Assembly: GCA_024636425.1 (NCBI GenBank)
Contig: JAGXHB010000273.1
Location: 1 to 10,127, forward strand
Length of the DNA: 10,127 nucleotides
Direction of reading: 5' to 3'
From: Roseobacter sp.
Lineage (GTDB): Bacteria; Pseudomonadota; Alphaproteobacteria; Rhodobacterales; Rhodobacteraceae
The position numbers and the translations under genes were made by a program. The notes under the pieces were generated by a model. That model did not search any database. It saw nothing but the letters and a program-made list of their open reading frames with translations, and was not told the DNA's origin. Numbering within the stretch: position 1 is the stretch's first letter; every line of letters begins with the position of its first letter. Of this stretch, positions 1 through 6,779 are shown in pieces.

Positions 1-179
1 GCCAGCAGCAGACCCGCCATCAGCAGCATGCGCGCTTCGGGCATCCGCCCCACCTGATCCGAAAGCACTTGTGCTTCGTCATCCAGCATCTTGGCGGCGG
101 CGTGCAGATAGCTTTCCTCGCCTTCCTGACAGGCGACTTCGAACTGGCGACCGCCGATGGAAATGGTAACTTCGGGCAT
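1..179 (-). CDS. zapA: Cell division protein ZapA, 5' part (runs off the left edge)
   Basis: About 60 N-terminal residues are visible, starting MPEVTISIGGRQFEVACQEG and continuing through a helix rich in Ala and Leu to the window edge. The opening beta-strand with the GGRQFEV core, followed by an ESYL..AAKMLDDE helix, is the N-terminal globular head of ZapA, which binds FtsZ and cross-links its filaments at mid-cell. The dimerising coiled coil lies outside the window. The ATG at 179 overlaps the stop of the upstream coiled-coil gene as TGATG, so the pair is probably translationally coupled. An AGGAG lies about 8 nt before the start. In many alphaproteobacteria 6S RNA lies just downstream of zapA; that position would be off the left edge here. 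Confidence 0.9.
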   Translation of the reverse strand, partial: MPEVTISIGGRQFEVACQEGEESYLHAAAKMLDDEAQVLSDQVGRMPEARMLLMAGLLL

Positions 180-679
180 CAGGTGTTCTCCTGCTCAGGT
201 TCGACCAACGGTTTCAGCGCCGACAGGATCGCATCGGCTTCGGCCTTCTCGGCGGTGCGTGCGGCGCGCAGCGCGTCAAGTTCAGCCTGCATGGCCGTGT
301 TGATCAGATCGGCGTCCCCCACCCCTTCGGCGTTGGCCGCCCGCAAGGCATCGCAAGCGTTTGAAAGCTGCGTGTTGGCCGCGCGTACGCGCTGCAGATC
401 GACATCAAGCTTGGTGAGCTGCGCCTTGATCCCTTCGGCTTCGGCAATGCGCGCCTCAGCCTCGGTCAGCTTGGTCGTCAGATCAGCCGTCTCGGTCTCG
501 AGCCGTTTCTTCAGCGCCTTGACCCGTTCGGTCAGCTGGGCGTTGGCCAGCCGTTCGTCCTCAAGCTCTTGCGAAAGATCAGGTGCGTCTTCCTGTGCGA
601 CCCCCAGCTTTTCGAGGCCGCGCGACGCGCGCTCCATCGCCGCCATGATCCGGCTTTGCAGTTGTTCTATGTCGCTCAT
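179..679 (-). CDS. Coiled-coil protein upstream of zapA (ZauP-like)
   Basis: This 166-aa protein is almost wholly predicted helix. Residues about 1-26 form a short helix (MSDIEQLQSRIMAAMERASR), then come a Pro/Asp break near residue 33 and a long heptad-like stretch (about 36-115) rich in Glu, Lys, Leu and Ala. There is no signal peptide or membrane segment. It sits directly upstream of zapA with a one-base stop/start overlap. In Caulobacter the gene in this position is zauP, whose coiled-coil product acts with ZapA to focus the Z-ring; I assign this as its counterpart by position and architecture, not by alignment. I chose the ATG at 679 because a GGGGA lies about 8-9 nt before it and a plausible promoter lies just upstream. 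An in-frame ATG at 739 would fall inside that promoter. Confidence 0.75.
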   Translation of the reverse strand: MSDIEQLQSRIMAAMERASRGLEKLGVAQEDAPDLSQELEDERLANAQLTERVKALKKRLETETADLTTKLTEAEARIAEAEGIKAQLTKLDVDLQRVRAANTQLSNACDALRAANAEGVGDADLINTAMQAELDALRAARTAEKAEADAILSALKPLVEPEQENT

Positions 680-710
680 TGTCACGGTCCCCGCAAAACG
701 TCTTTGACGC

Positions 711-739
711 AGTTTGCCAATCATCGAATCGGCGGTCAA
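711..739 (-). promoter_or_regulatory. Candidate promoter for the zauP-like/zapA operon
   Basis: On the minus strand TTGACC (739-734; five of six to consensus) is followed after 17 nt by CAAACT (716-711; three of six). Transcription would begin near 704 and give a leader of about 25 nt to the ATG at 679. The -10 is weak, as is common in GC-rich alphaproteobacteria. Prediction only. Confidence 0.35.
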
Positions 740-835
740 CGTCGTTCCGCCCGATCCTAGCCAAAGATGCAGCGGAATGCTGCCCCTTTAAGAACAACGC
801 CTTGGAGCAGGCCCTTGATGCGGCGTGTCTGGCCC

Positions 836-863
836 TTGATCTTTGCGGGGTGGCTGGTATTTG
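836..863 (+). promoter_or_regulatory. Candidate tkt promoter
   Basis: TTGATC (836-841), a 16-nt spacer and TATTTG (858-863) would start transcription near 870, leaving a leader of about 34 nt to the GTG at 904. The -35 hexamer is inside the second copy of a 10-bp direct repeat, GGCCCTTGAT (810-819 and 831-840). The -10 overlaps the imperfect palindrome TTTGTCGCGCCAAA (860-873). Hexamer matches are only fair. Confidence 0.3.
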
Positions 864-903
864 TCGCGCCAAACCCTCTTCTCCTTATAAGGAAGCCGCA
901 CCC

Positions 904-2919
904 GTGGATCTGAACGCCCTTGCAAAAGCACATCCTGAACACTGGTCAAAGGCGACCGCCATCCGCGCGCTGACGCTGGACGCCGTTGCCGCCGCCAATT
1001 CCGGCCACTCGGGCATGCCGATGGGCATGGCAGATGTCGCAACCGTTTTGTTTGAGAAGCACCTGAAGTTCGATGCTGCCAACCCGCTTTGGCCGGACCG
1101 GGACCGGTTCATCCTGTCGGCGGGACACGGATCAATGCTGATCTATGCGTTGTTGCATCTGGTCGGCGATGTGCAGTTCCCGTTGGAGGAAATCAAGAAT
1201 TTCCGCCAGGCGGGCGCGCGCACGGCGGGTCACCCTGAAAACTTCCTTGCGGATGCGATTGAAACCACCACCGGCCCCTTGGGTCAGGGCATCGCCAACT
1301 CCATAGGCTTTGCGATGGCCGAGGAAATCCAGCGCGCGCAATATGGCAAGAAAATCGTCGACCACCACACCTACGTGATCGCAGGCGACGGCTGTCTGAT
1401 GGAGGGCGTAAGCCAGGAGGCGATCGCGCTGGCGGGCCGCCACAAGCTGAGCAAGCTTATTGTGATGTGGGACAACAACAACATCACCATCGACGGTCCG
1501 GTGTCGCTGTCGGACAGCGTCGATCAGGTCGCACGCTTCAAGGCGGCAGGCTGGCATGTGCAGGAAATCGACGGGCATAACCCTGACGAAATTGACGCGG
1601 CATTGACCGAAGCACGCAAAGCCGACCTGCCCTCAATGATTGCCTGCAAAACGCACATCGCCCTTGGGCACGCCGCGCAGGACACCTCAAAAGGGCACGG
1701 CGCGCTGACGGACGCAGACCAGATGGCCGCCGCCAAAGCCGCTTATGGCTGGACACCGGATGCCTTTGTGGTGCCCGCGGATGTGAAATCCGCCTGGGAA
1801 GCCATCGGCAAGCGCGGTGCTGATGCGCGCCGCGCCTGGGAAGAACGCTTCGACGCCATGTCCCGCACCAAGCGCGAGGAGTTCAACCGCGCGCTGGCCG
1901 GCGACGCCCCCAAGAAGCTGAGTGCGACGATCAAGGCGTTCAAAAAGCAGATCTCGGAAACCGCCCCCAAGCTTGCCACCCGTGCCAGCAGCGAAAAGAC
2001 GCTTGAGGTGCTCAACCCACTTTATACCGAAACTGTCGGCGGATCGGCGGATCTGACCGGATCAAACAACACCAAGACCGGTGATCTGGGCGTCTTCGAC
2101 ATCGACAACCGTGGCGGGCGGTACGTCTATTGGGGCATCCGCGAACATGGCATGGCCGCCGCGATGAACGGCATGGTGCTGCATGGCGGCATCCGTCCCT
2201 ATGGCGGCACGTTCATGTGCTTTACCGACTACGCACGCCCCGCCATGCGCCTTGCCGCGTTGATGCAGGTGCCTACGGTGTTTGTGATGACCCATGACAG
2301 CATCGGCTTGGGCGAAGACGGCCCGACGCACCAGCCGGTCGAACATCTGGCGATCAGCCGTGCCACGCCCAACACCTATGTGTTCCGCCCCGCCGACACG
2401 GTCGAGACCGCAGAGGCATGGGAAATAGCGCTGACGTCGAAAGACACGCCTTCGGTTCTATCGCTGACCCGTCAGGGCCTGCCGACCGTCCGGCTTGAGC
2501 ACAAGAACAAGAACCTCACCGAACAGGGTGCCTATGTGCTGGCAGATGCCGAAGGCAAGCGTCAGGTCATCCTGATCGCTACAGGCTCCGAAGTTGAAAT
2601 CGCCCTCAAGGCCCGCGACATCCTGCAAGAGCAAGGCATCGGCACCCGCGTTGTCTCGATGCCCTGTATGGAGCTTTTCGCGGCGCAAGACGAAAGCTAT
2701 CGCCGCAGGGTACTGCCCGGCGGCCCTGTGCGCGTCGGCGTCGAAGCAGGTATGCGCCAAGGTTGGGACCGCTGGCTGACCGGCGAGCGCGGCAAGTGGA
2801 ACAAGGCAGATTTCGTCGGCATGGACCGCTTCGGTGCCTCCGCCCCCGCAGAAGAACTGTTCGAGAAGTTCGGGATCACAGCGGAAAACGTCGCCGAAAA
2901 GGCCAAGGCGCTGCTGTAA
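904..2919 (+). CDS. tkt: Transketolase
   Basis: This 671-aa enzyme moves two-carbon ketol units between sugar phosphates using thiamine diphosphate, linking the pentose phosphate pathway to glycolysis. Visible marks are: the N-terminal SGHSGMPMG loop with H35; AGHGS with H75; the ThDP/metal motif starting GDG at 161-163 and ending in the Asn run 191-193; TTTGPLGQG; the GIREHGM loop with the ThDP-activating Glu (E414); and THDSIGLGEDGPTHQPVEHLA of the pyrimidine-binding domain. Length is close to E. coli TktA (663 aa). I chose the GTG at 904 because AAGGAAG (889-895) lies 8 nt upstream and the family N-terminus (DLNALAKAHPEHWSKATAIR) begins there; the frame is open further upstream but that part resembles nothing in the family. 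The gene is monocistronic and followed by a strong terminator. Confidence 0.97.
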   Translation: MDLNALAKAHPEHWSKATAIRALTLDAVAAANSGHSGMPMGMADVATVLFEKHLKFDAANPLWPDRDRFILSAGHGSMLIYALLHLVGDVQFPLEEIKNFRQAGARTAGHPENFLADAIETTTGPLGQGIANSIGFAMAEEIQRAQYGKKIVDHHTYVIAGDGCLMEGVSQEAIALAGRHKLSKLIVMWDNNNITIDGPVSLSDSVDQVARFKAAGWHVQEIDGHNPDEIDAALTEARKADLPSMIACKTHIALGHAAQDTSKGHGALTDADQMAAAKAAYGWTPDAFVVPADVKSAWEAIGKRGADARRAWEERFDAMSRTKREEFNRALAGDAPKKLSATIKAFKKQISETAPKLATRASSEKTLEVLNPLYTETVGGSADLTGSNNTKTGDLGVFDIDNRGGRYVYWGIREHGMAAAMNGMVLHGGIRPYGGTFMCFTDYARPAMRLAALMQVPTVFVMTHDSIGLGEDGPTHQPVEHLAISRATPNTYVFRPADTVETAEAWEIALTSKDTPSVLSLTRQGLPTVRLEHKNKNLTEQGAYVLADAEGKRQVILIATGSEVEIALKARDILQEQGIGTRVVSMPCMELFAAQDESYRRRVLPGGPVRVGVEAGMRQGWDRWLTGERGKWNKADFVGMDRFGASAPAEELFEKFGITAENVAEKAKALL

Positions 2920-2943
2920 GATCCGGATTAGAAATGTGATGCG

Positions 2944-2967
2944 AGGGGGCCGTCGTGGCCCCCTTTT
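2944..2967 (+). terminator. Intrinsic terminator of tkt
   Basis: GGGGGCC (2945-2951), a GTCGT loop and GGCCCCC (2957-2963) form a perfect 7-bp GC stem, lengthened by A2944/T2964, and are followed at once by TTTT. It begins about 25 nt after the tkt stop. Confidence 0.88.
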
Positions 2968-2980
2968 GCGTTTGGCGGGG

Positions 2981-3055
2981 ATGGAACCCGAGGGCACGCA
3001 ACCTTTGCACACGGGCGCGACCACCCGCAGCGTCGCGAAGGTGCGCACCAAGTGA
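2981..3055 (+). CDS. Possible 24-aa basic short ORF
   Basis: An ATG preceded by GGCGGGG opens a 24-codon frame ending TGA at 3055. The C-terminal half (HTGATTRSVAKVRTK) is rich in Thr and basic residues. The DNA is structured: CGCGAC (3016-3021) can pair with GTCGCG (3032-3037), and GGTGCGCACC (3040-3049) is a perfect palindrome. I have only a vague memory of similar short strings in related genomes, so this could equally be a dispersed non-coding element. It lies just past the tkt terminator and would need its own promoter, which I cannot see. Confidence 0.2.
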   Translation: MEPEGTQPLHTGATTRSVAKVRTK

Positions 3056-3102
3056 CCCTACGTCAAACGTTTCGAAATACTGTTCAGACGGAGTGCTGGC
3101 GG

Positions 3103-3132
3103 TTGCCACATGCGTCGCAGTCCTCCTAACCT
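3103..3132 (+). promoter_or_regulatory. Candidate promoter of the esterase gene
   Basis: TTGCCA (3103-3108; five of six) is followed after 18 nt by TAACCT (3127-3132; three of six). The inverted repeat ACCTGAGGT (3129-3137) overlaps the -10 and could be an operator half-site pair. Further upstream AAACGTTT (3065-3072) overlaps the palindrome TTTCGAAA (3070-3077). Confidence 0.3.
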
Positions 3133-3176
3133 GAGGTAGTAGCCTTTCGGGGCCACACCAAATGGGAGGAACGACA

Positions 3177-4460
3177 ATGAACAGACTGAAATCCGGCCTG
3201 GCGGTCGGGGCGATTGCCCTTGCGACTGCCGTTGCAAGCGTAGGTGCGACCTGGGCCGAGGATCTGCCGCGCGGTGATGCACAGGAACTTGGCTTTGATC
3301 CTGAACGGCTGGCGCGCATGGATGCGACCTTTGGCGCGCTGATTGACAAGGGGATGACGCCCGGTGCCGTCATCATGGTCATCCGGGACGGCCAGATTGC
3401 GCATTTGTCCACCATGGGCAAACGCACGCCCGACGGCGAGGCGATGACCGAGGACACTCTGTTTCGGATCTATTCGATGACCAAGCCGATCACCACGGTC
3501 GCGGCGATGATGCTGGTGGAGGAAGGCAAGCTGATCCTCGACGCGCCGGTTGCGACCTATCTGCCGGCATTCAAGGATCTAAAGGTTGCTACCGGCGAAA
3601 AAGACGCTGATGGCAACGCCATGACACGTCCGGCAGAAGGCACGATGACAGTGCTGGATCTGATGCGGCATACCTCTGGCCTGACCTACGGCTTCTTTGG
3701 GGCCGGACCGGCACGCGACGCCTATAACGCGGCAGATGTCGGCAGTCAGGACAACACAGCAATCGAACAGGCGAACCTGCTTGCCAGCCTTCCGCTGGAG
3801 CATGATCCGGGGACGACTTGGGAATATTCACGCGCGACGGATGTGCTGGGGGCCGTGGTTGAAACGGTCTCGGGCGAAAGTCTGGAGGAGTTCATGAAGG
3901 ACCGGATATTCGAGCCGCTGGGAATGATGGACACCGCCTTCTACATCGACGACGAGGCCGACTTTGCCCGCATTGCTGAGCCCTTTGACGAACACGCCCA
4001 GCTTGGCGACCGCGGGGTGTTCGATCCGCGTGAGCGCAAGCCGAACCAATCGGGCGGAGGTGGCCTGATGTCGACGGTGCATGACTACTCCAAGTTCGCG
4101 CAGATGATGCTGAACGGAGGCGAGTTCAACGGCACCCGGTTACTGTCGCCAAAAACAGTGCAGTTGATGACGTCCGACCACACCGCCGAAATTGAACAGG
4201 GTAAATACTACCTGCCCGGTCCCGGCTATGGCTTCGGGCTTGGGTATGCCGTGCGGCTGGAGGACGGCAACGCGCCGTCTTTTGGCACCGAGGGTGAATT
4301 CAACTGGGGTGGTGCCGCCGGGACAGCCTATTACACCGATCCGCAGGAAGACATGATCGCGCTGCTGATGATCCAGTCCCCCGCGAACCGCGGTCCGCTG
4401 CGCCTGATCTTCAGAAATCTGGTCTATCCGACGATAGCGGACAGCCGCGCCGACGACTGA
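3177..4460 (+). CDS. Secreted serine hydrolase of the beta-lactamase/class C fold (EstB-like esterase)
   Basis: This 427-aa protein begins with a signal peptide: NRLK, a hydrophobic core (about 7-24), and a likely cleavage after ATWA (residue 27). Mature enzyme would act in the periplasm or outside the cell. The catalytic SxxK motif is S100-M-T-K103 (IYSMTKPITTVAAMMLVEEG). The second motif, usually YxN or YxL, is Y217-S-R (WEYSRATDVLG). The third motif is W377-G-G-A-A-G, the WGG form of family VIII carboxylesterases instead of the KTG of true beta-lactamases. An esterase or amidase on an unknown substrate is therefore likelier than antibiotic resistance. The ATG at 3177 is preferred: GGGAGGA (3164-3170) lies 6 nt before it, while the earlier in-frame ATG at 3162 overlaps that ribosome site. 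It stands alone, bounded by terminators. Confidence 0.88.
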   Translation: MNRLKSGLAVGAIALATAVASVGATWAEDLPRGDAQELGFDPERLARMDATFGALIDKGMTPGAVIMVIRDGQIAHLSTMGKRTPDGEAMTEDTLFRIYSMTKPITTVAAMMLVEEGKLILDAPVATYLPAFKDLKVATGEKDADGNAMTRPAEGTMTVLDLMRHTSGLTYGFFGAGPARDAYNAADVGSQDNTAIEQANLLASLPLEHDPGTTWEYSRATDVLGAVVETVSGESLEEFMKDRIFEPLGMMDTAFYIDDEADFARIAEPFDEHAQLGDRGVFDPRERKPNQSGGGGLMSTVHDYSKFAQMMLNGGEFNGTRLLSPKTVQLMTSDHTAEIEQGKYYLPGPGYGFGLGYAVRLEDGNAPSFGTEGEFNWGGAAGTAYYTDPQEDMIALLMIQSPANRGPLRLIFRNLVYPTIADSRADD

Positions 4461-4467
4461 ACAGCCA

Positions 4468-4497
4468 GACGCCCCGCAGTTTCACATGCGGGGCGTC
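4468..4497. terminator. Bidirectional hairpin between convergent genes
   Basis: GACGCCCCGCA (4468-4478) and TGCGGGGCGTC (4487-4497) form a perfect 11-bp stem with an 8-nt loop. It starts 8 nt after the esterase stop and ends 26 nt past the stop of the convergent DUF808 gene. The T-run is poor on both sides, so termination may rely on stem strength. Confidence 0.75.
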
Positions 4498-4522
4498 GCT
4501 TGCTTTCGCAGCAGTGTCTCGC

Positions 4523-5518
4523 TTACCCTGCGTGCCCCGCCGCTTTCTTGGCACCAGACAATGTGTGCCAGATGGGGCTGATGACTTTCTCGCCCACGGG
4601 GATCAGGATCAGGCCAAGGGCCAGGCCAAAGACGCCGTCCATCGCGGCGGTCGCGATCCATTCTGCGGTAGCCTGATAAGCTGCGGGCACCAGCGCGGCA
4701 ACGGCAACCGCAGCGTCGTGGATCAGGTGGCCCAATGTATCAAAGCCCATGACCTCCATCCCGTGAATGATGATCGACCCGCCGACCCACAGCATGGCCG
4801 CCGTCCCCACGATGGTCAGCGCCTTGAGAAAATACGGCATACCGATCACGATTCCGCGGCCGACACGCCGCGTCAGCCCGAGGTTGCCGTTCTTGGCCAT
4901 GTACAGTCCCACATCATCGGCTTTGACGATCAGCGCAACAGACCCGTAGACGGCGACCGTGATGATGACGGCCGCAGCTGCCAGCGCACCCGCCTCGAGC
5001 CAGAAATTGCTTTCCGGCAGGTTCGACAGGACGATCGTCATGATCTCGGCCGAAAGGATGAAGTCGGTCTTGATCGCCCCTTGGGCCTTGTGTTCTTCCA
5101 GCTTGGCCGGGTCATCAATCACCTTTTTATCGGCACCGGGCGGGGGCGCATCATGCCCGGCGGAAAGCCCGAACGCATGGGCGATCTTTTCCGCCCCTTC
5201 AAAACACAGATAGGCCCCCCCCAGCATCAAAAGCGGCGCGATGGCCCATGGCGCGAAATTCGCCAGCAGCAACCCTGCGGGCAACAGGAACAGAAGCTTG
5301 TTCTTCAACGACCCCTTGGTGATGCGCCAGATGATCGGCAGCTCGCGATCGGCCTCAAACCCTTGCACGTATTTGGGTGTGACCGCAGCGTCATCAATCA
5401 CCGCGCCCGCAGCCTTGGCACTGGCCTTGGCCGCCTGCCCGAAAACATCGTCCACGCTGGCCGCCGCCACCTTTGCAATCGCCGCGACATCGTCCAACAG
5501 GGCCAGCAAACCGCTCAT
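4523..5518 (-). CDS. DUF808 / YedI-family inner membrane protein
   Basis: This 331-aa protein opens with MSGLLALLDDVAAIAK, the characteristic start of the DUF808 (E. coli YedI) family. An Ala-rich helical N-terminal region with DDAAVTPKYVQGF (about 42-54) follows. Hydrophobic segments lie at about 74-89, 91-106, 174-198, 226-250, 264-284 and 292-310. Between the second and third is a charged loop (about 110-170) containing a Pro-rich HDAPPPGADKK stretch and KTDFILSAEIMTIVLSNLPE, a well-conserved part of the family. The molecular function is unknown; I do not assign one. The start at 5518 has GGAGAG about 6 nt upstream; an in-frame ATG at 5572 would lie inside the predicted promoter. YedI is about 305 aa, so this copy is slightly longer. 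It is a single gene convergent with the esterase gene and divergent from the first gap gene. Confidence 0.87.
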   Translation of the reverse strand: MSGLLALLDDVAAIAKVAAASVDDVFGQAAKASAKAAGAVIDDAAVTPKYVQGFEADRELPIIWRITKGSLKNKLLFLLPAGLLLANFAPWAIAPLLMLGGAYLCFEGAEKIAHAFGLSAGHDAPPPGADKKVIDDPAKLEEHKAQGAIKTDFILSAEIMTIVLSNLPESNFWLEAGALAAAAVIITVAVYGSVALIVKADDVGLYMAKNGNLGLTRRVGRGIVIGMPYFLKALTIVGTAAMLWVGGSIIIHGMEVMGFDTLGHLIHDAAVAVAALVPAAYQATAEWIATAAMDGVFGLALGLILIPVGEKVISPIWHTLSGAKKAAGHAG

Positions 5519-5530
5519 TAAAACTCTCCA

Positions 5531-5549
5531 ATTATGTTTGCGACATAAT
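5531..5549. promoter_or_regulatory. Inverted repeat over the DUF808 promoter (candidate operator)
   Basis: ATTATGT (5531-5537) and ACATAAT (5543-5549) are a perfect 7-bp inverted repeat with a 5-nt spacer. It covers the predicted -10 and transcription start of the DUF808 gene, a classic position for a repressor site. The AT-rich arms stand out in GC-rich DNA. I cannot name the regulator. Confidence 0.45.
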
Positions 5550-5572
5550 AGCGCGGCGAGGCAGGAAGGCAA
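5545..5572 (-). promoter_or_regulatory. Candidate promoter of the DUF808 gene
   Basis: On the minus strand TTGCCT (5572-5567; four of six), a 16-nt spacer and TATTAT (5550-5545; five of six) predict a start near 5538 and a leader of about 20 nt before the ATG at 5518. Confidence 0.45.
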
Positions 5573-5586
5573 AGGCCTGCGAGCCT

Positions 5587-5616
5587 TTACCGCTAACGTA
5601 AACGTTTAACGCTAAC
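5587..5616 (+). promoter_or_regulatory. Tandem LacI-type operator candidates upstream of the first gap gene
   Basis: TTACCGCTAAC (5587-5597) and TTAACGCTAAC (5606-5616) are direct repeats 19 bp apart, each a pseudo-palindrome around a central CG (TTAnCGnTAA). Between them, overlapping the second, is the perfect palindrome TAAACGTTTA (5599-5608). Central-CG palindromes are typical of LacI-family operators. The sites lie upstream of the predicted -35 at 5644, a position compatible with activation. The same motif recurs before the second gap gene. Confidence 0.55.
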
Positions 5617-5643
5617 ATCCGGAAATCAGGCGGTTTTAGCCCT

Positions 5644-5672
5644 TTCACAACTGTTCCGGCACCAGCTATAGG
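5644..5672 (+). promoter_or_regulatory. Promoter of the first gap gene
   Basis: TTCACA (5644-5649; five of six), exactly 17 nt, then TATAGG (5667-5672; four of six). Transcription would start near 5679, with a leader of about 36 nt to the ATG at 5716. This is the best sigma-70-type promoter in the window. Confidence 0.55.
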
Positions 5673-5715
5673 TCGCGCGACCCCCAGCTCCTGTTCAGCC
5701 TGAAGGACACGTTTC

Positions 5716-6717
5716 ATGACCATCAAAGTCGGTATCAACGGATTTGGCCGCATTGGCCGGTGTACCCTGTCGCACATCGCCGCATCAGGGCGCGATGACA
5801 TCGAAGTCATCCGGATCAACGCAACCGGCCCGATCGAGACCGCAGCCCATCTGATCAAGTACGACAGCGTGCACGGACGTTTTCCCAACGAAATCAAAGT
5901 CGGCACCGGAACGCTCGACCTTGGGCGCGGTGCAATGGAGGTCATGTCGACCTACAAGATGGACGAGCTGAACTGGGAGGGCTGTGATGTCGTGCTGGAA
6001 TGCACCGGCCAGTTCAACGACGGCACTCTGGCGAAGGTGCATCTGGACCGTGGGGCGAAACGCGTGCTGTTGTCCGCCCCCGGCAAGAACGTGGACCGTA
6101 CCGTTGTCTACGGCGTCAACGACGGTGATCTTGTCGCCGCCGACAAGATGGTGTCGAACGGATCCTGCACCACGAACTGCCTCGCGCCGATTGCCAAGGT
6201 GCTGAATGAAGCCTTCGGCATCGAAAGCGGCATCATGACCACGATCCACAGCTATACCGGCGACCAGCCCACGCTCGACCGGCGCCACGATGATCTTTAC
6301 CGCGCCCGCGCCGCGGCGATGTCAATGATCCCCACCTCGACCGGTGCCGCCAAAGCCTTGGGCGAAGTGCTGCCCGCCCTCAAGGGCAAGCTGGACGGCT
6401 CCGCAATCCGCGTGCCCACCCCGAACGTCAGCGCGGTGGACCTGACCTTTTACGCAGGCCGTGATGTGACCGTGGACGAGGTCAATGCCGCCGTAAAATC
6501 CGCGACCGAAAACGGCATGGGTCATGTGCTGGGCTATGACGAAGAAAAGAAAGTCTCAGTCGATTTCAACCACACCGAGCAGAGCTCGATCTTTGCACCC
6601 GACCAGACCCGCGTCGTGGGCAAGCGGTTGGTGCGCGTGTTGGCATGGTACGACAACGAATGGGCATTTTCCGTGCGCATGGCCGATGTGGCCGTCGCCA
6701 TGGGCAAGCTGGGCTGA
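5716..6717 (+). CDS. gap: Glyceraldehyde-3-phosphate dehydrogenase, predicted NADP-preferring (GapB-like)
   Basis: This 333-aa GAPDH interconverts glyceraldehyde-3-phosphate and 1,3-bisphosphoglycerate. It has the Rossmann motif INGFGRIGR (7-15), catalytic C151 in SNGSCTTNCLAP, H178 in TTIHSYTGDQ, and the C-terminal WYDNEW. After beta-strand 2 the sequence is N35-A36-T37-G38, where NAD-specific GAPDHs have Asn-Asp-Leu/Pro. Loss of that Asp, which binds the adenosine ribose hydroxyls, is a mark of NADP-using GAPDHs; as I recall, Bacillus subtilis GapB has Asn-Ala-Ser here. R189-R190 replace the Leu-Pro of NAD enzymes in the loop near the ribose and could bind the 2'-phosphate. I infer a gluconeogenic, NADPH-linked role. 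G149 replaces the usual Ala before Ser-Cys. AAGGA (5703-5707) lies 8 nt before the ATG. Confidence 0.95.
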   Translation: MTIKVGINGFGRIGRCTLSHIAASGRDDIEVIRINATGPIETAAHLIKYDSVHGRFPNEIKVGTGTLDLGRGAMEVMSTYKMDELNWEGCDVVLECTGQFNDGTLAKVHLDRGAKRVLLSAPGKNVDRTVVYGVNDGDLVAADKMVSNGSCTTNCLAPIAKVLNEAFGIESGIMTTIHSYTGDQPTLDRRHDDLYRARAAAMSMIPTSTGAAKALGEVLPALKGKLDGSAIRVPTPNVSAVDLTFYAGRDVTVDEVNAAVKSATENGMGHVLGYDEEKKVSVDFNHTEQSSIFAPDQTRVVGKRLVRVLAWYDNEWAFSVRMADVAVAMGKLG

Positions 6718-6730
6718 GCCTTGCCCAAAC

Positions 6731-6760
6731 GGCGTTGCCCTGTCATATCAAGGCAACGCC
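6731..6760 (+). other. Stable hairpin between the first gap gene and the microprotein gene
   Basis: GGCGTTGCC (6731-6739) and GGCAACGCC (6752-6760) form a perfect 9-bp stem with a 12-nt loop, 13 nt after the gap stop. No T-run follows. A second inverted repeat, GGGCAAG (6702-6708) with CTTGCCC (6720-6726), spans the stop codon. The stem ends 4 nt before the AAGGA of the next small ORF. It may act as a 3'-end stabiliser, partial terminator or control on microprotein translation. Confidence 0.5.
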
Positions 6761-6779
6761 GCGCAAGGACTTTGCCCCT

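Noticed and set aside
1..179. 6S RNA gene expected near zapA
   Set aside because: In alphaproteobacteria it lies downstream of zapA, which here is beyond the left edge; nothing in the visible part supports it.
69..707. Plus-strand Ser/Ala-rich frame opposite zapA and the coiled-coil gene
   Set aside because: The Ser/Ala/Arg bias is what the reverse of a Glu/Ala/Leu coiled-coil gene gives.
679..903. Upstream in-frame extension of tkt (75 codons)
   Set aside because: The residues do not look like transketolase, and the GTG at 904 has a good ribosome site and begins the family N-terminus.
4514..5521. Long plus-strand open frame (335 codons) opposite the DUF808 gene
   Set aside because: The product is rich in Arg, His, Gln and Asp without family resemblance. 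It is the shadow of a clearly recognisable membrane protein on the minus strand in GC-rich DNA.
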